Source of the DNA: Oryzias latipes
Lineage: Eukaryota; Chordata; Actinopteri; Beloniformes; Adrianichthyidae
DNA: 64,000 nt
Reading direction: 5' to 3'
Assembly: GCF_002234675.1 (NCBI RefSeq)
Contig: NC_019879.2
Coordinates: 27,154,773-27,218,772, forward strand
Of this stretch, positions 24,831 to 36,800 are shown piece after piece. Positions within the stretch are counted from its first letter, which is position 1; every line of letters begins with the position of its first letter. The position numbers and the translations under genes are program-made. The notes below the pieces were generated by a model that saw nothing but the letters and a program-made list of their open reading frames with translations, made no database searches and was not told the DNA's origin.

Positions 24831-26335
24831 ATCAGAGAGATGTGAATCTGGCAGGCGGTGCCAGGCAACTTCTCTTCCTCCTCCCCTTTTTCCTTCCCCT
24901 CCTCTCTTAGCACTTCTCATTCCCTCACAGATCATCTTCACTTTTTCTTTTTCCAGTTTTTTGTTTTTTTGTTTTTTACATCTCTGTACCTCCATCCGCC
25001 CCCCTTTCCCCTCCTCTAAATGTTCTTTGAACATTTCCTGAGGAGGATGCAACATGGCAGAAGATGAAGAAGTAGGTCTGGTTGTTCGCAGGGAGCAGCA
25101 GCTGTCTGAGATGGGATGCAGAGTGAGAGGCAGGTGGGGCAGCCTCCTCCTCCTCCAACCAGCAAACGCTGAGTCAGCAGGAGGCCAAGCAGGATGCTGC
25201 TGTCCTGACAACTCCTCTCCAACCATGCAGGTGAAGGTGGAGGGCGGTGTTTTCCCCAGGAAACAAGCGTTGAGCCATCAACGGTGACTTTTGGAATAGA
25301 TTCAGATGTGCAGAAGTAAAATGTTTGAAGATAAAGTGAAAGACTTTGAGTTTTCTCAAACGTATTACATTTCTTTCTAATTTGGGGAGGGGTATTAAAG
25401 TCCCACTCCACTTTTGTTCCATTTTTAAAGCGTCCTCAGGTCTTTTAAATGTGATTTTGCTGTTTTTAGCCAAAATCATCAAACCTCTGTCATTTTCTAG
25501 GACAGTTTCTGCGGCATTCACCTCTGAGTTGTAGACTAGACTGCTGGTGCAGAGCAACTCCGCCCCCTCTTCCCCTCCCCGTTGCAAATCAGGGAGCTTC
25601 CTTCATTCTTGTATTATCATCTAATGGAATTTTATTGTCATTTATTGGTTGTTAATTATTACATGTTGAAACACAAACCAAAAAAATGCTTTGAGGAAAT
25701 TGTATTTTATAACCTAATCAGTTAATTGTTCAAGTGATTCTCCTCCATCTGCTCGATTACAAATTATTTAATACATAACAAGATGCAAAAATATCAGAAC
25801 AGACTTTCTCCTTAAAGTGTTTCTTTCTAGGCATTAAACTTCATCGGGTGTTTTCTTTTTTACCGTAACCTGGCTGGACCTGAACATTCAGTAAAGATGT
25901 TGCAGGTTTTTGGATAAGAAGCGCTTCGTTTAAACGACCACTTTCTCCCCACTGCTGTCTCTCAGCCCCCTGCCCATCTGCCATTTGGGCTGAGTCACTT
26001 TTGCAAACTGGTCCTGCCTGGATCAACAGACAAGCAACATGATGGCTGTGGATCAACGTTTAGCCCTTTGAGTTAAAAAGAGGTTAAATAATCGTTTTTA
26101 CTTAATGACCCATGTACGTAGTGATAAAAAAAAGGTGTTCTCAACATGTTTTTGTGGCATTTTTCTGATGATTGAGGACATAAATTTAAAAGAAACTAGG
26201 CTTACATTTGTATTTGGGTATTTCTTTATTCAAATTCTTGTAATGTAATCATGAAAAAAAAATGTTGTTTGAAAAAGATTGTATTTATGACGTAGAAAAC
26301 ACGCTGCGTGGGCCATGAGATCCCTGCTCCGCTCC
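24831..26335. other. tmem163/acmsd intergenic DNA with family A fragments
   Basis: No exon was supported. 25393-25585 starts with attaaagtcccactccact and contains 'tttttagccaaaatcatcaa', 'tctgtcattttctaggacag', 'tttctgcggcattca' and 'gagcaactccgcc', a partial family A copy. About 26140-26180 ('tgtttttgtggcatttttct') may be its displaced other end. Long open frames at 24.7-25.6 kb are low-complexity and overlap on both strands. Confidence 0.5.
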
Positions 26336-27826
26336 TTTTTAGTGGATCCACTTGCAGACATTTAGGTCTCCAAAGCCACTCCTTCGTTACCCGGGCAGTG
26401 TGTTTGGGGTCGTTGTCATGCTGTCATGGTTTGGGTTTCCTTGTATTGGATTTTGCCTTCTGTTTGGTTTCTGTAATTTTGTAGTTCTTTTTCCTGTTTT
26501 ATTTTGAAAGGTTTACTGTTATGTCATGGTTTTGGGTTTTATTACCCTAGTCCCAATCTCTCCTGATCATGTTCACCTGTGTCTTGTCTGTCTTGTCTGT
26601 ATTTAAGTCTTGTCTCTGCCTTCCTCTTTCTTATGCTGGTCCATTAACGTCTCTTCCCTGGCTGTCATGTCCATGTCTGTCTTCTGCCATGGTTTCAAGT
26701 TTTGCCCACAGTGAGTTTTGTTTTACCCTGCTCTGCAGCGCCTTTTGTTAACTAAACCCCTTGCCCTGGAACCGTGTGCCTCCCGTCTCTGCATTTTGGG
26801 TCCTACATGCTCCCCAGCCCTCCCCCATCTGACACATGCTGAAAGACTCAGCCATTTTCATCTTCAATGGCCTTGCTGATTCAAAATCTGACAACACATG
26901 GTCCCATTTATTCTTTGCTATGTGGATCAGTCGTCCTTGTCCCTTTGCTGAAAAAAAACAGCCCCAAACCATGATTTTTTCCACCCCCGTGCTTTACAGT
27001 GGGTATGGTGTTCTTTGGATGCCACTCAGCATTATTTCTTCTCCATACATGACGAGTAGAGTTCAAAAGGTTCTATTTTGGTTATATCTGACCACGATAT
27101 TCTCCCAATCCTCTTCTGGACCATCCAAATGCTCTCTAGCAAACTTTAGACGGGCCGGCACATGTACTGGCTTCGGCAGGGGGACACGTCTGGCACTGCA
27201 GGGTTTGAGTCTCTGGTAAAGTAGTGTGTTACTGATGGTAGCCTTTATTTCTTTGCTCTCAGTTCTCTGCAGGTTATTCACTATAAGCCCCCCCCCCATG
27301 TGCTTCTGGGATCTTTGCTCACCGTTCTTGTGATCTTGTATGTTTGAGCACTCTTGTATCTTTTCCCTTTCCTAATAATTGGTCACACCGTTGATTTCTT
27401 CCCACTAACCTGCTTACCTGTTGCAGATTCAGGCCTCCCAGCCTGGTGCAGGTCAACAATTTGGTTTGTGGTGTCCTTAGACAGCTCTTTGGTCTCAGCC
27501 ATAGTGGAGTTTGGAGTGTGACTGTTTGAGGTTGTGTGCAGGTGTCTTTTGTATAGATAACTGGTTCAAACAGGTGCCATTAATTCAAGTTACAGGTCTG
27601 TGAGAGCCAGAAATCTTGCTTGTTTGTGTGTGACCAAATACTTATTTTCTACCATAATTTACAAATAAATTCTTTAAAAATCAGACAATATAATTTTCTG
27701 TTTTGTTTCTTAATTTTGTCTCTAATAGTTGAGAAGATTACAGGCTTCTCTCATTTTAGTAGTTGGGACAACTTGCACATTTGAAGGCTGACTAAATACT
27801 TTTTGCCCCTCTACATAGTAGTAGTA
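26336..27826 (-). mobile_element. Tc1-like DNA transposon relic, interrupted and truncated
   Basis: Read on the minus strand the remains of a Tc1 transposase appear in order: a helix segment with HVPARLKFAREHLDGPEEDW (27190-27100), an NIVVRYNQNRTF stretch, MVWGCFF (26970 region), LIHIAKNKWDHVL, and, beyond an inserted LTR, the DDE-associated QHDNDPKHTARVTKEWLWRP (26424-26365). The right end is the terminal repeat ('ggctgactaaatactttttg' at 27787-27806). The left end is missing after about 26340. Frameshifts and stops make it inactive. Confidence 0.85.
26422..26834. mobile_element. Solo LTR inserted in the Tc1 relic
   Basis: A 413-bp insertion starts TGTCATGG and ends CATCTGACA, giving 5-bp inverted ends (TGTCA/TGACA), and is bounded by a 5-bp direct repeat, catgc, at 26417-26421 and 26835-26839. 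Removing it restores the Tc1 reading (gtcatgctgaaagactcagcc). TG...CA ends with a 5-bp duplication are the signature of an LTR; no internal retroelement sequence is present, so it is a solo LTR left by recombination. Which retroelement family it came from is not established; a Gypsy-type source is my guess. Confidence 0.8.
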
Positions 27827-30800
27827 GTAGTTTATAATACAAAAAGGTTTCAAAAAAGTTATTAGCCTTGAATTTTTTTTTTAATCAAACACAACAAGAG
27901 TCATGATGCATAATTATTAAGGTCCTTCAAATTTAAATGTTCATAAATGTGCGAGTGCGTTCACAAGTTGCAAAAATACCTGCTAGTTGCATTTGTTGTG
28001 TTGATGAAGTCAAATGAAGACAAACCATTGTCATCATTTGTTTTTTCTAAGTTTAGCTGGATGTTTATTATTGTGCATTTGCACGTGAGCCAGCAGAATG
28101 TGTGAGGGAAGCAGGATGTTGTTCATTCATTCATCTCTTAAACCCCTTTTGTCCAATCAAAATGATTACAAATGATTAAAATGGCACAAATAATGCTCTT
28201 AAAATATCATGTAAAATTAACTTAATTATTACAGTTCTGAAAATTGATGAGGATAATATGTAAAAAGTCTATAGGTAGTTTTTTCCTCTCTCGTTCAGCA
28301 TTATTCAAGAACAAACCTCTAGTAAAGAAAGTATTCACTGTAATCTTGTTGCTTTATCAATACATTTCATTATTTCTAGTGAGTTAGATATATATCTGTG
28401 TGATTTTGTTGTATTGTGTGCAATGAATGATTGAAATAACTCAATGATCTGATCAGAAAGTTGTCGATCAATTCTTCACTTCTTTGTCAGAGCTGGACAA
28501 ACGTGTCTGTGTGCCATATTTCAGTGGCGATGTCCTCTCTAAATGTGTTTGAGCTCACTGGGTTGGTGCTGCACAGTCATCATCACAAAGCAGGAACATC
28601 AGGGTGTCATGTTTGCATCACTGCTGGTTGAAGCTGCGGGCGGAGGATTTCCATGAGCGCTGCAGAGTCATCTGACACACAGGCCTGAATGCTGAAAGTC
28701 TACTACAGTGGAAAAAATCAATTTTATTCCCCCTACATCTACACAAATGTGCCGGTTTCGTTCTGAGAATCGTCCAACCTCGAGCTCACAGACAGCAGCT
28801 CTCAGCTCAGTGGGCTGCTCCTGCTCTTGCTGTTGTAAATGTCGGGTGGTGAGCCGGCTGCTGGCAAATGTCTGTGAACTCCTTCTCATTCATTACAGCA
28901 TCTGTCTGCGGCTGAGCCATTACTGAAACACTCAGTGTGGCGCAAATGTCAGTCCACTTCCCTCCTCTCTGCAGGCTGTTGGGCTGCAGACAGACGTGGA
29001 TCTCAGAAGATCCATAGGTGTACTCAGCATCCCCCTGAAGATCAGCTCAAATGTCCCTCACGGAAATACTCCTCGTCAACTCACTTTAACCCACATGGCC
29101 TCAATGACAGGATCTTTTATTGCCCTCAAGGGAACTCCCTAGCTCCTTAGTCTTTGGTTTCTATGCCTAACTTGGAGCAGATCCTAACCAGTGTCAGTGA
29201 GGTCAGCCCTGACCCTATGGCCACAGGGGGCCCTAATCCAAGATTAAATATAAAACACAGAATCTCCCCCCGATAAAGTAAAATAGTTGAAAATGACTAG
29301 GAAAGCTGGAAAGAGAGCTCTAAAGTAAATCCTATTAAATAACTTGTTAATGTAAGAGCAAATTATTGTTTAAGGTAACATTTTGATTTCTAGATGTTTT
29401 TATTCCAATATATATGTTTGATTTGAGTTTAAGTTAAATATCAACAAAGTCTGTTTGTTTTCTGCATAGTTTTTGGGTGGTTGCATCCAACTTTCAAATA
29501 AACCCCAAACATCATGTGAGCTGCAGAAAGTCAGGTTCTTCTCCTGTGGAGCTGCTTCAGTGAAGCTCTTCCAGACTGTGGAATCACACATTTGTGAGGG
29601 ACAAAGGCTCTTTCTGTCAGCTCCGATCAGATTGATCCACATCAAAGAGTTGGATAATCTACCGTAAACGTTTTAACTCGTTACACGACATAACCGCGTT
29701 AAGAACGTTAGTTAAAGTCAGTGAAGGTCAGCTGGCTCTGATACTGTAAAACAAAGATCAACACTGTTAGGGTTTGATTTTGAATCCATTTCAGAAAATT
29801 TAAAATTGGTGGAAAAAATGGGAAATCTCAGCCAAAAATTCACCAGACTGCAATAAAAATCTTTTCATTCATAAACTGTAATGTTAGAATGTTTGATTTT
29901 AATTAGTATACTGGACGGATGGACTGAGATCGACAAACAGACGGAGGGAGAGAGAGGGATGGATAGATTTTTGGATGAATGGATTGAGATGGATGGAGGG
30001 TTGGGCAGATGGATAGATAAGAGATGGATAGAGAGAGAGAGAGAAAATTAAATTAACAGTTCTTTAAGAATCACAATAAAACAAACACACACTGTACATT
30101 GAAATAAAAAAAACACTTCATCTGAAATGTTAAACAAAAAAAAAGCAAAACCATGAGCCAGAAAACCAAAAGAGAAATGAAAATGGAAAAAATGTTATTT
30201 TCATCCCCGGTATTTACCGCACATAACTCCCTCCAGAGCCCATACGCATTGAAACTTCTGAAGGGACTTAAATCAACAAATTGAAAATATTTAACATAGA
30301 GAGATAGATGACAGAATCTGCTTTCAAATGACAAAATAAGGAAGTGAATGTATAAGCTGAAAGAAATGGTGATAGTGAAGATTCTTTATCAACAAAACTT
30401 TAATTTATCTTTTTTATGTTTACCCAACTGAAAACGAATAAAAACCAACCTTAAGAATATTAAACATTTATTAAAATATGTTTTTGTCTTTAAGCTGCAT
30501 TGTATTTTAATTCCTTATGTAGTAAAATAGACGTTTTTGATTCTCTTTTTAAGGATCTGGAATTGATATTAGCCTGGAAAAACAAACCCCTTTAAAGTAT
30601 TTGTAACATATCGATAACTCACTATTAGTTATAATCTTTGGATTCTGCTCCCACTGCCAGCTTCAACTACGGTATAGGAAACCGAAATGTGCAAACGAGT
30701 AATTCTCTCCCTTGCTTTTGAGTGAATGTGTTGGGTAATGAATGACCAGGGTGTCATTCACCTGTCGGTCACTGGTCTCCCCGCAGTCCTGAAAGCAGCA

Positions 30801-30832
30801 CGGCTTCACGTCTCCCTGAGACAAAATCAAAG
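27827..30832. other. Region upstream of acmsd
   Basis: No exon supported. It contains a short (TAG)n run at 27819-27833, AT-rich text, and a mixed GGAT/GATA/GAGA simple-repeat zone at about 29920-30050. The acmsd promoter should lie near 30700-30830; no TATA box or other motif stands out. Confidence 0.45.
29920..30050. repeat. Imperfect GGAT/GATA/GAGA simple repeat
   Basis: Alternating 'ggatgga', 'gatggata', 'gagagaga' units over about 130 bp with many interruptions, unlike the pure run at 12331-12420. Confidence 0.7.
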
Positions 30833-33800
30833 ATGAAGGTTGACATTCACAATCATATTTTGCCGAAGGAATGGCCTGACTTGAAGGAGGTATGTACTGC
30901 TACACAGAGGTCACTAAGGAGCAGGAAGGTGTTTCCATGCAGACGTCTGTCTGAACTGATCTTTACAACTTTACAGACAAAATCTTTAGAGCTTCTTTGC
31001 TCTGGAATCGTTTGCATCTGAGTCACTTTATTTAACAAAAATTGGACTCAAACAGCTCCAACATTAAATGTGTTCTTTTCCCTGTAGATAAACTTTAATC
31101 AGTGCTGTTCCTTGAACTGTTTGGGTCTTTGGGACACTTGTGTTTGGTCTTAGCTAATGATTTTCAACATTAGCGGCTGGACCGAGGACAAAGTCTGCAG
31201 ACTAACCCTCCACAAGCGCTCAGTTGGTTTTATTCATTTCATAACATAAAATCATTTAGCGGATGGAAGGAAGTGGCTGATGATCCTGGATTTGTGCTGC
31301 AAACAAGATCAACACCAAATTCAATAGAATAATAAAATTCACAGTATAAATCTAGTCTAAATGAGGAGATGGTGCAGGATCAGTTTCTGCATTTGTGTCG
31401 ACTTTGAAAAGCAAAAAACTCATCTTTTTAACTTATAATTAATTTGATTCTCATATTTATTTGGCTTTTAAATATTTTATGGCTTTTTTGGTTTATCATT
31501 TATAACTTTATTGCCCTTTAAATTTCCTTCTCAGACTATTAATTGCAGCATTTATGTTCATACGTTGATTACTGTTGTTTTAATCCATTGTGTTTTAGGA
31601 CTTTTTAATTGTTTTAAACTGTGTTTTTACGTCAAGCACCTGATGAAAGGTGCTCTGCAAATAAAATGCTTGATTGATTGATACTTCAGGCTGAATGAAA
31701 CAGAAATATGTTGATAATGAGATGACATTTTTCCTCCTTCGGTCGATTGAAATATAGTTTAGTAGATGAAAAAAATCCCAATTCAGACAACAGCCATAAA
31801 TCAAAATGTACAGTCATTAAATTTGACCTTTTAAACCTTTTTTTTTTTCTGGAAAGACAAATCAGCCTGAAAATGAATTGGAAGACAAAGCAGAACTGGC
31901 ACCTGCTAGATGAGAAATATGTCCACCTCAAAGGGAGAGGCGAGCGTTAGATTTCATTTTTAGCTACATGTTCCTTTTTTTTCTGAATCTGAGCAATGAT
32001 TTTGTCACACTTGAACTATTTAATGACAAATTGAAATATTATTAGACTAAATATATTTTCCAGTATCAATTTGTGCCACCCTTTTTTTTCTTGCAGTTAT
32101 CTATTCATTTTTAGAAGTAGCTGATTCATCTGTCAACATTTCCATTGTACTGAAAACTGCTTAGCAGGATTTCATTTATTTTTTAACCTTAAAATTCACT
32201 CTGCACATCAAGCAAAGGCTCTGATAATATTCATTCTTTAAATTATAGCCAGCAGTTATAATGTTAAAAATGTGTTGCTGTCCTCATAAAAGCCATATTT
32301 CATTTTGGAAGGATGTAACTCTTACATTTATAGTGAGTTTTGTACGTAAAATTCTGGACGGCCTAATCTTTAGACAATAGAATCCATCACAAATGAAATT
32401 ACAGTGTGACTGGAAACATTCATTGGAATTTATTCATATTAAACACTAGAAACTCCACAGAGTTACATATAACAAAAGATAGAATCTCAAGTCAGAGTTT
32501 AGGCTGCATCTCTATTAAAAATGGATTTCGGGTGTCTTCCAGAGATACGGCTATGAAGGATTTGTTCAGCTTCACCATCACTGCCAAGTGAGTCCCTTGT
32601 TTGAATTTGATGTCTGTCTTTGTGTGCATTTACAAACTACAGACACTTGAACAGTTTTGCACAGCATACTTTGCTGCAGGCTTCAGGTTCACTCAAGCAG
32701 TGGCACCTCGCCTACTGGACCCGTCCGGCTGGTCCTGCACCTGAGCAGCTGCAGAACTCTGCATGGAGCCACCGCATCAGCAGAGAGCCGCTCTTTACAC
32801 ACAGTGGGGTGTGGCAGTTCAGCCCGATTCCTGCCCGCCAAGCAAAACTAAAGCTGAAAATGAAGTCTTAAAGTTAATGATTATTCAGAAAGCACGGGAC
32901 CTAAGACAACAACTTAAAGGGTTATTTATTTATTTATTTATGTATTTTAAACTAATAAGATAAAAAAAGAACACACCATAAATAAAAGTATAACTATAAA
33001 AGACTCCATGCAAAATCTGTAAAGTCAAGAGCTTCTCTGCATCCGTGGTTTTGAAACAAACTTTGAAGAAAGATAAATTAAGTGCTGCCATCGTGTGGAT
33101 GTACTGGTTATGTTCATGAACCCAAAAAGAAATCAGATGAACTTGAATCAAATCCAACTTTCTTTAAAACGCACTTTTCCTGCATCAGTATCACAAAGTG
33201 TTTTACAGACTTTTTTACACAGACAATTAAAACTGAAATTATGAAAGACACAGAATGCCCTTTGCCCCCATGATAATATATAAGTGAAACCAAAGTGGAA
33301 ACCTGGCTTGATGTTGATGTGAGGAAATGATATTTTGGGGATCTGTCGACCACGCCACGCAGTCTTGATCTCAGAGGACGTCACCGTGGGATGCCGCCTG
33401 ATTAAAGCAAGCAGCCAGACCTAGAAGGTTCCCCCATTCCATGAGTGGAATGAGTGTGGAGGATCCTCCTGAGGAAAACACTGGAGTTATGGCAACATTT
33501 AAAAAGAGTAAACTACATAAAGGTAAAAGCAGAGATTGATAATTGAATAAATAAATAAAAAATAAAGCCCAATAGTGGGGGACAAATCACACAAGTAGAT
33601 ATAAATATTCACAAAAATCAATAGACCGTGGATGAAAATTTAAAAAAATGAGTATAAATAGATAAAATTATTTAAATTTCAGCTAAAAACCAGATTAAAA
33701 AGGTAGGTCCTGAGCCTTCCTTTAAAAACATGAACAGTCCCTGAGGCTCTCTGGGAGGCTGTCCCACAGCTGAAGACTGCCAAAGACACCGCTGCGTCCC

Positions 33801-36800
33801 TAAAATACTTCCTGTGTCTTTTTAGGGGTCAGCCAAAATGATGAGGGATGGGAAGTTGTTCCGGGTGATTCAGGACAACTGCTGGGATGCTGGAGTACGC
33901 ATACGTGACATGGACCAACATGGTACGAGCACAGACAGAAACACAGCATGCAGGTTCTTCATGCCGACCCCTGAACTGGATGTTTTCTGTCCTGCAGGTG
34001 TGGCAGTTCAGGCGCTCTCAACTGTTCCTGTGATGTTCAGCTACTGGGTCAGTGTTTCCTCCATCAGAGCTGGATATCATCAAAAGCAAGGGGGGGGTTT
34101 TACTGTTTGTTTAGAAATAGAAACCAGATCAATTTATTTAAGTTCACTCCTGTTCTGTTTTACATATCTACAGGCCAAACCTCAGGACACACTGGATCTT
34201 TGTGGCCTTTTAAATGACAATTTGGCACAGACGGTGCGCAGCCACCCTAAGAGGTTTGTGGGCCTGGGCACGCTGCCCATGCAGGCGCCAGACTTGGCCA
34301 TCCTGGAGATGAGGCGCTGTGTGAAGGAGCTGGGCTTTCCTGGAGTCCAGATTGGGTCGCACATTAACAACTGGGACCTAAACGCCCCAGAACTGCTCCC
34401 CTTCTATGCTGTGAGACATCCTCCTGCACACACCAACACCACATCGTGTAACTGCAGCAGCATCGTCTTCTGTCTTGGCGGGCTCATGACGTTCAGGACT
34501 GCTTTTGCCGTCCTCTGAAAACCAGGCCTGCTGAGTGTGTGTGTGTGTGTTTTCCATTTAGGCTGCAGAGGAGCTTGGCTGCTCCATATTCGTCCACCCG
34601 TGGGATATGCAGACAGATGGGAGGATGGCTAAGTATTGGCTACCCTGGCTGGTGGGTGAGGGATCTGGAGCAGGAACAGATCAAAAATTACAGGAAATGC
34701 CAGAAACATATTTAGCTGAAAAAGCAATTAAGTGTGAAAACAACCAGATTTCATTCTGCTTTATTATTATTTTTTACCAATGAATGACCTATCTAAATTA
34801 TCCTTAATTAGATGTGGTCCCATAAGGTGGTCATTAAAATAAATCTGTTTAAAATCTGAGCTGAGCTGATTATAGAGAAAGCAGCATCACAGCTGTACAA
34901 ACACAGAGAACACAGTAAATCAGCTTCTGCATAGGAACCGCACAGAGAACAGATACTGCAGGGAAAACACTACATCATTTGAGAAAACACTAAACATGCT
35001 GATGTTTAAAGACCCACTCTGATGAGAATGGTTTTTTTTACGTTTTTGACATGTTCTTGAGGCATTTTTCTAATGACGGAAGACATATATAAGACAGATT
35101 ACACTCAAAATTACCTTTCTGAGTAATTCTTATTTGAAATACCGCTTGTTTGTTGTAAAAGATGCATTGATGCAAAACTAGATCCAAATACATCTTAATT
35201 TACCTCGTCTGAGCTGACATCTGGATCAAAACTGTACGGCTGGAATAACTCCTATATTGCTCTCCATTTTTTAGTGCACTGGTAATGTTAGGTTGGGGGG
35301 TGTGAGGGGCTGTAAACAGAGAGCTCTCAGCAACGGGAAGGGGAAGGAGGGCAGGGTTGCTCTGCACCAATTTTTAATGAAGTACTCCTGCTGCATTAAC
35401 CTTGTCCCAGAAAACAACACAGGTTTTTAGATTTTGGCTAAAAATGGCAAAATCATAATGAAAAGACCTCTGGCAACATATTGAAAATAGATCGAAAGAT
35501 GATCAGGGTGGGATTTAAGTCCTCAGGGGAAAGAGCAGCTGTTTCCTTGTTGTGTGAAAAGACTATTTTTACCAGATGATCACATAGCAGGTCCTTTTCA
35601 GGCCATGTATTTCTCCAGCAACCCCATGACCCTGAAAAAGATTCAGCGGGATGAGACAATGGATGGATGGAAAAATAAAACAAGATGGAGAAAATAAATT
35701 AATTATGAGAAAAACCTATAAGGGAACTTTATAATAAGTTTTTATTTTAAAAAAATTATAACAGTAAGGAATATACTAACCACTATACAGTAGTGATAAA
35801 GGCCATCAAGGATTGTCTCTTTTTTTCACTTTTTCTTTCTTCCTTTAAGCTTCAATTAGGAGCAGAAATAAAATAAGAATTGTATTCTTCTTGCAGCTCC
35901 TTTCCAATCATAAAGACTTAAGGTTTTTTGAATATGTTCATGTATGGCAGTTCTCTTCATGAAAGGAAAAAATTAAGGAACAAGACCAAAGTATGAAGAG
36001 AAATAATAAAATAAATGATTTGTTTAGAGAGCATTTAGTTTTTGTAAATATCTTAATCAGTTTTCTTTGTGTTATAGGTATGCCATCAGAGACCACTGTT
36101 GCCATTTGTTCCATGATATTTGGAGGCATCTTTGAGAAGTTCCCTAAACTGAAAGTCTGCTTTGCTCACGGAGGTATATGGAAGAAATTCAATTTTGCCA
36201 GTAAATGTCATTTTCTAGACTTAAATAGAAAGAGTAAGTTAGCTTTTTTAATTACACTTGATGTAAAGCTGTGTGTTCATTGTGGCCTCTACTTCCAGGT
36301 GGTTCTTTTCCTTTCACTCTTGGCAGGATTGAACACGGCCACAAAGTTCGTCCTGATTTGTGTGCGATTGACAATAAGATGAGTCCACGAAAGTACCTTG
36401 GGTCTTTCTACACAGACTCCCTGGTCCATGATCCCATGTCGCTGAAGCTGCTTGTTGAAGTCATCGGAAAAGTAATAAAACCTTGTCTAACATTGTTAAA
36501 ACGATGTCACTCTTTTTTGCAATAAGGATTTATGGTTAGTTGTGTATATAAAGTTTTTACAAAACCTTGTGTTTCATTCCAGATTCTCTACACAACTTTT
36601 CTCACTTTCATGACTCCTAATATCATCAATGTATGCCTTCTTGTTTTAGGATAAAGTGATGCTAGGAACAGATTACCCATTCCCACTTGGTGAGCTGGAA
36701 CCTGGATCCCTGATAGAGTCAATGGATGAGTTTGATGCCCCAATAAAGGTAGCAAATACTGTCATTATTTGAAAATGTCTGTGTAGCACATAAATATAAA

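Noticed and set aside
24726..25587. Long minus-strand frames of 131-166 codons
   Set aside because: Low-complexity, overlapping on both strands, partly in repeat family A; no family resemblance.
29400..29667. Possible exon on either strand (64 and 81 codons)
   Set aside because: No family match, no convincing splice borders, and both strands are open at once.
33838..34518. 226-codon plus-strand frame taken as one exon
   Set aside because: It reads through two acmsd introns that have good GT/AG borders; the spliced form matches the family exactly.
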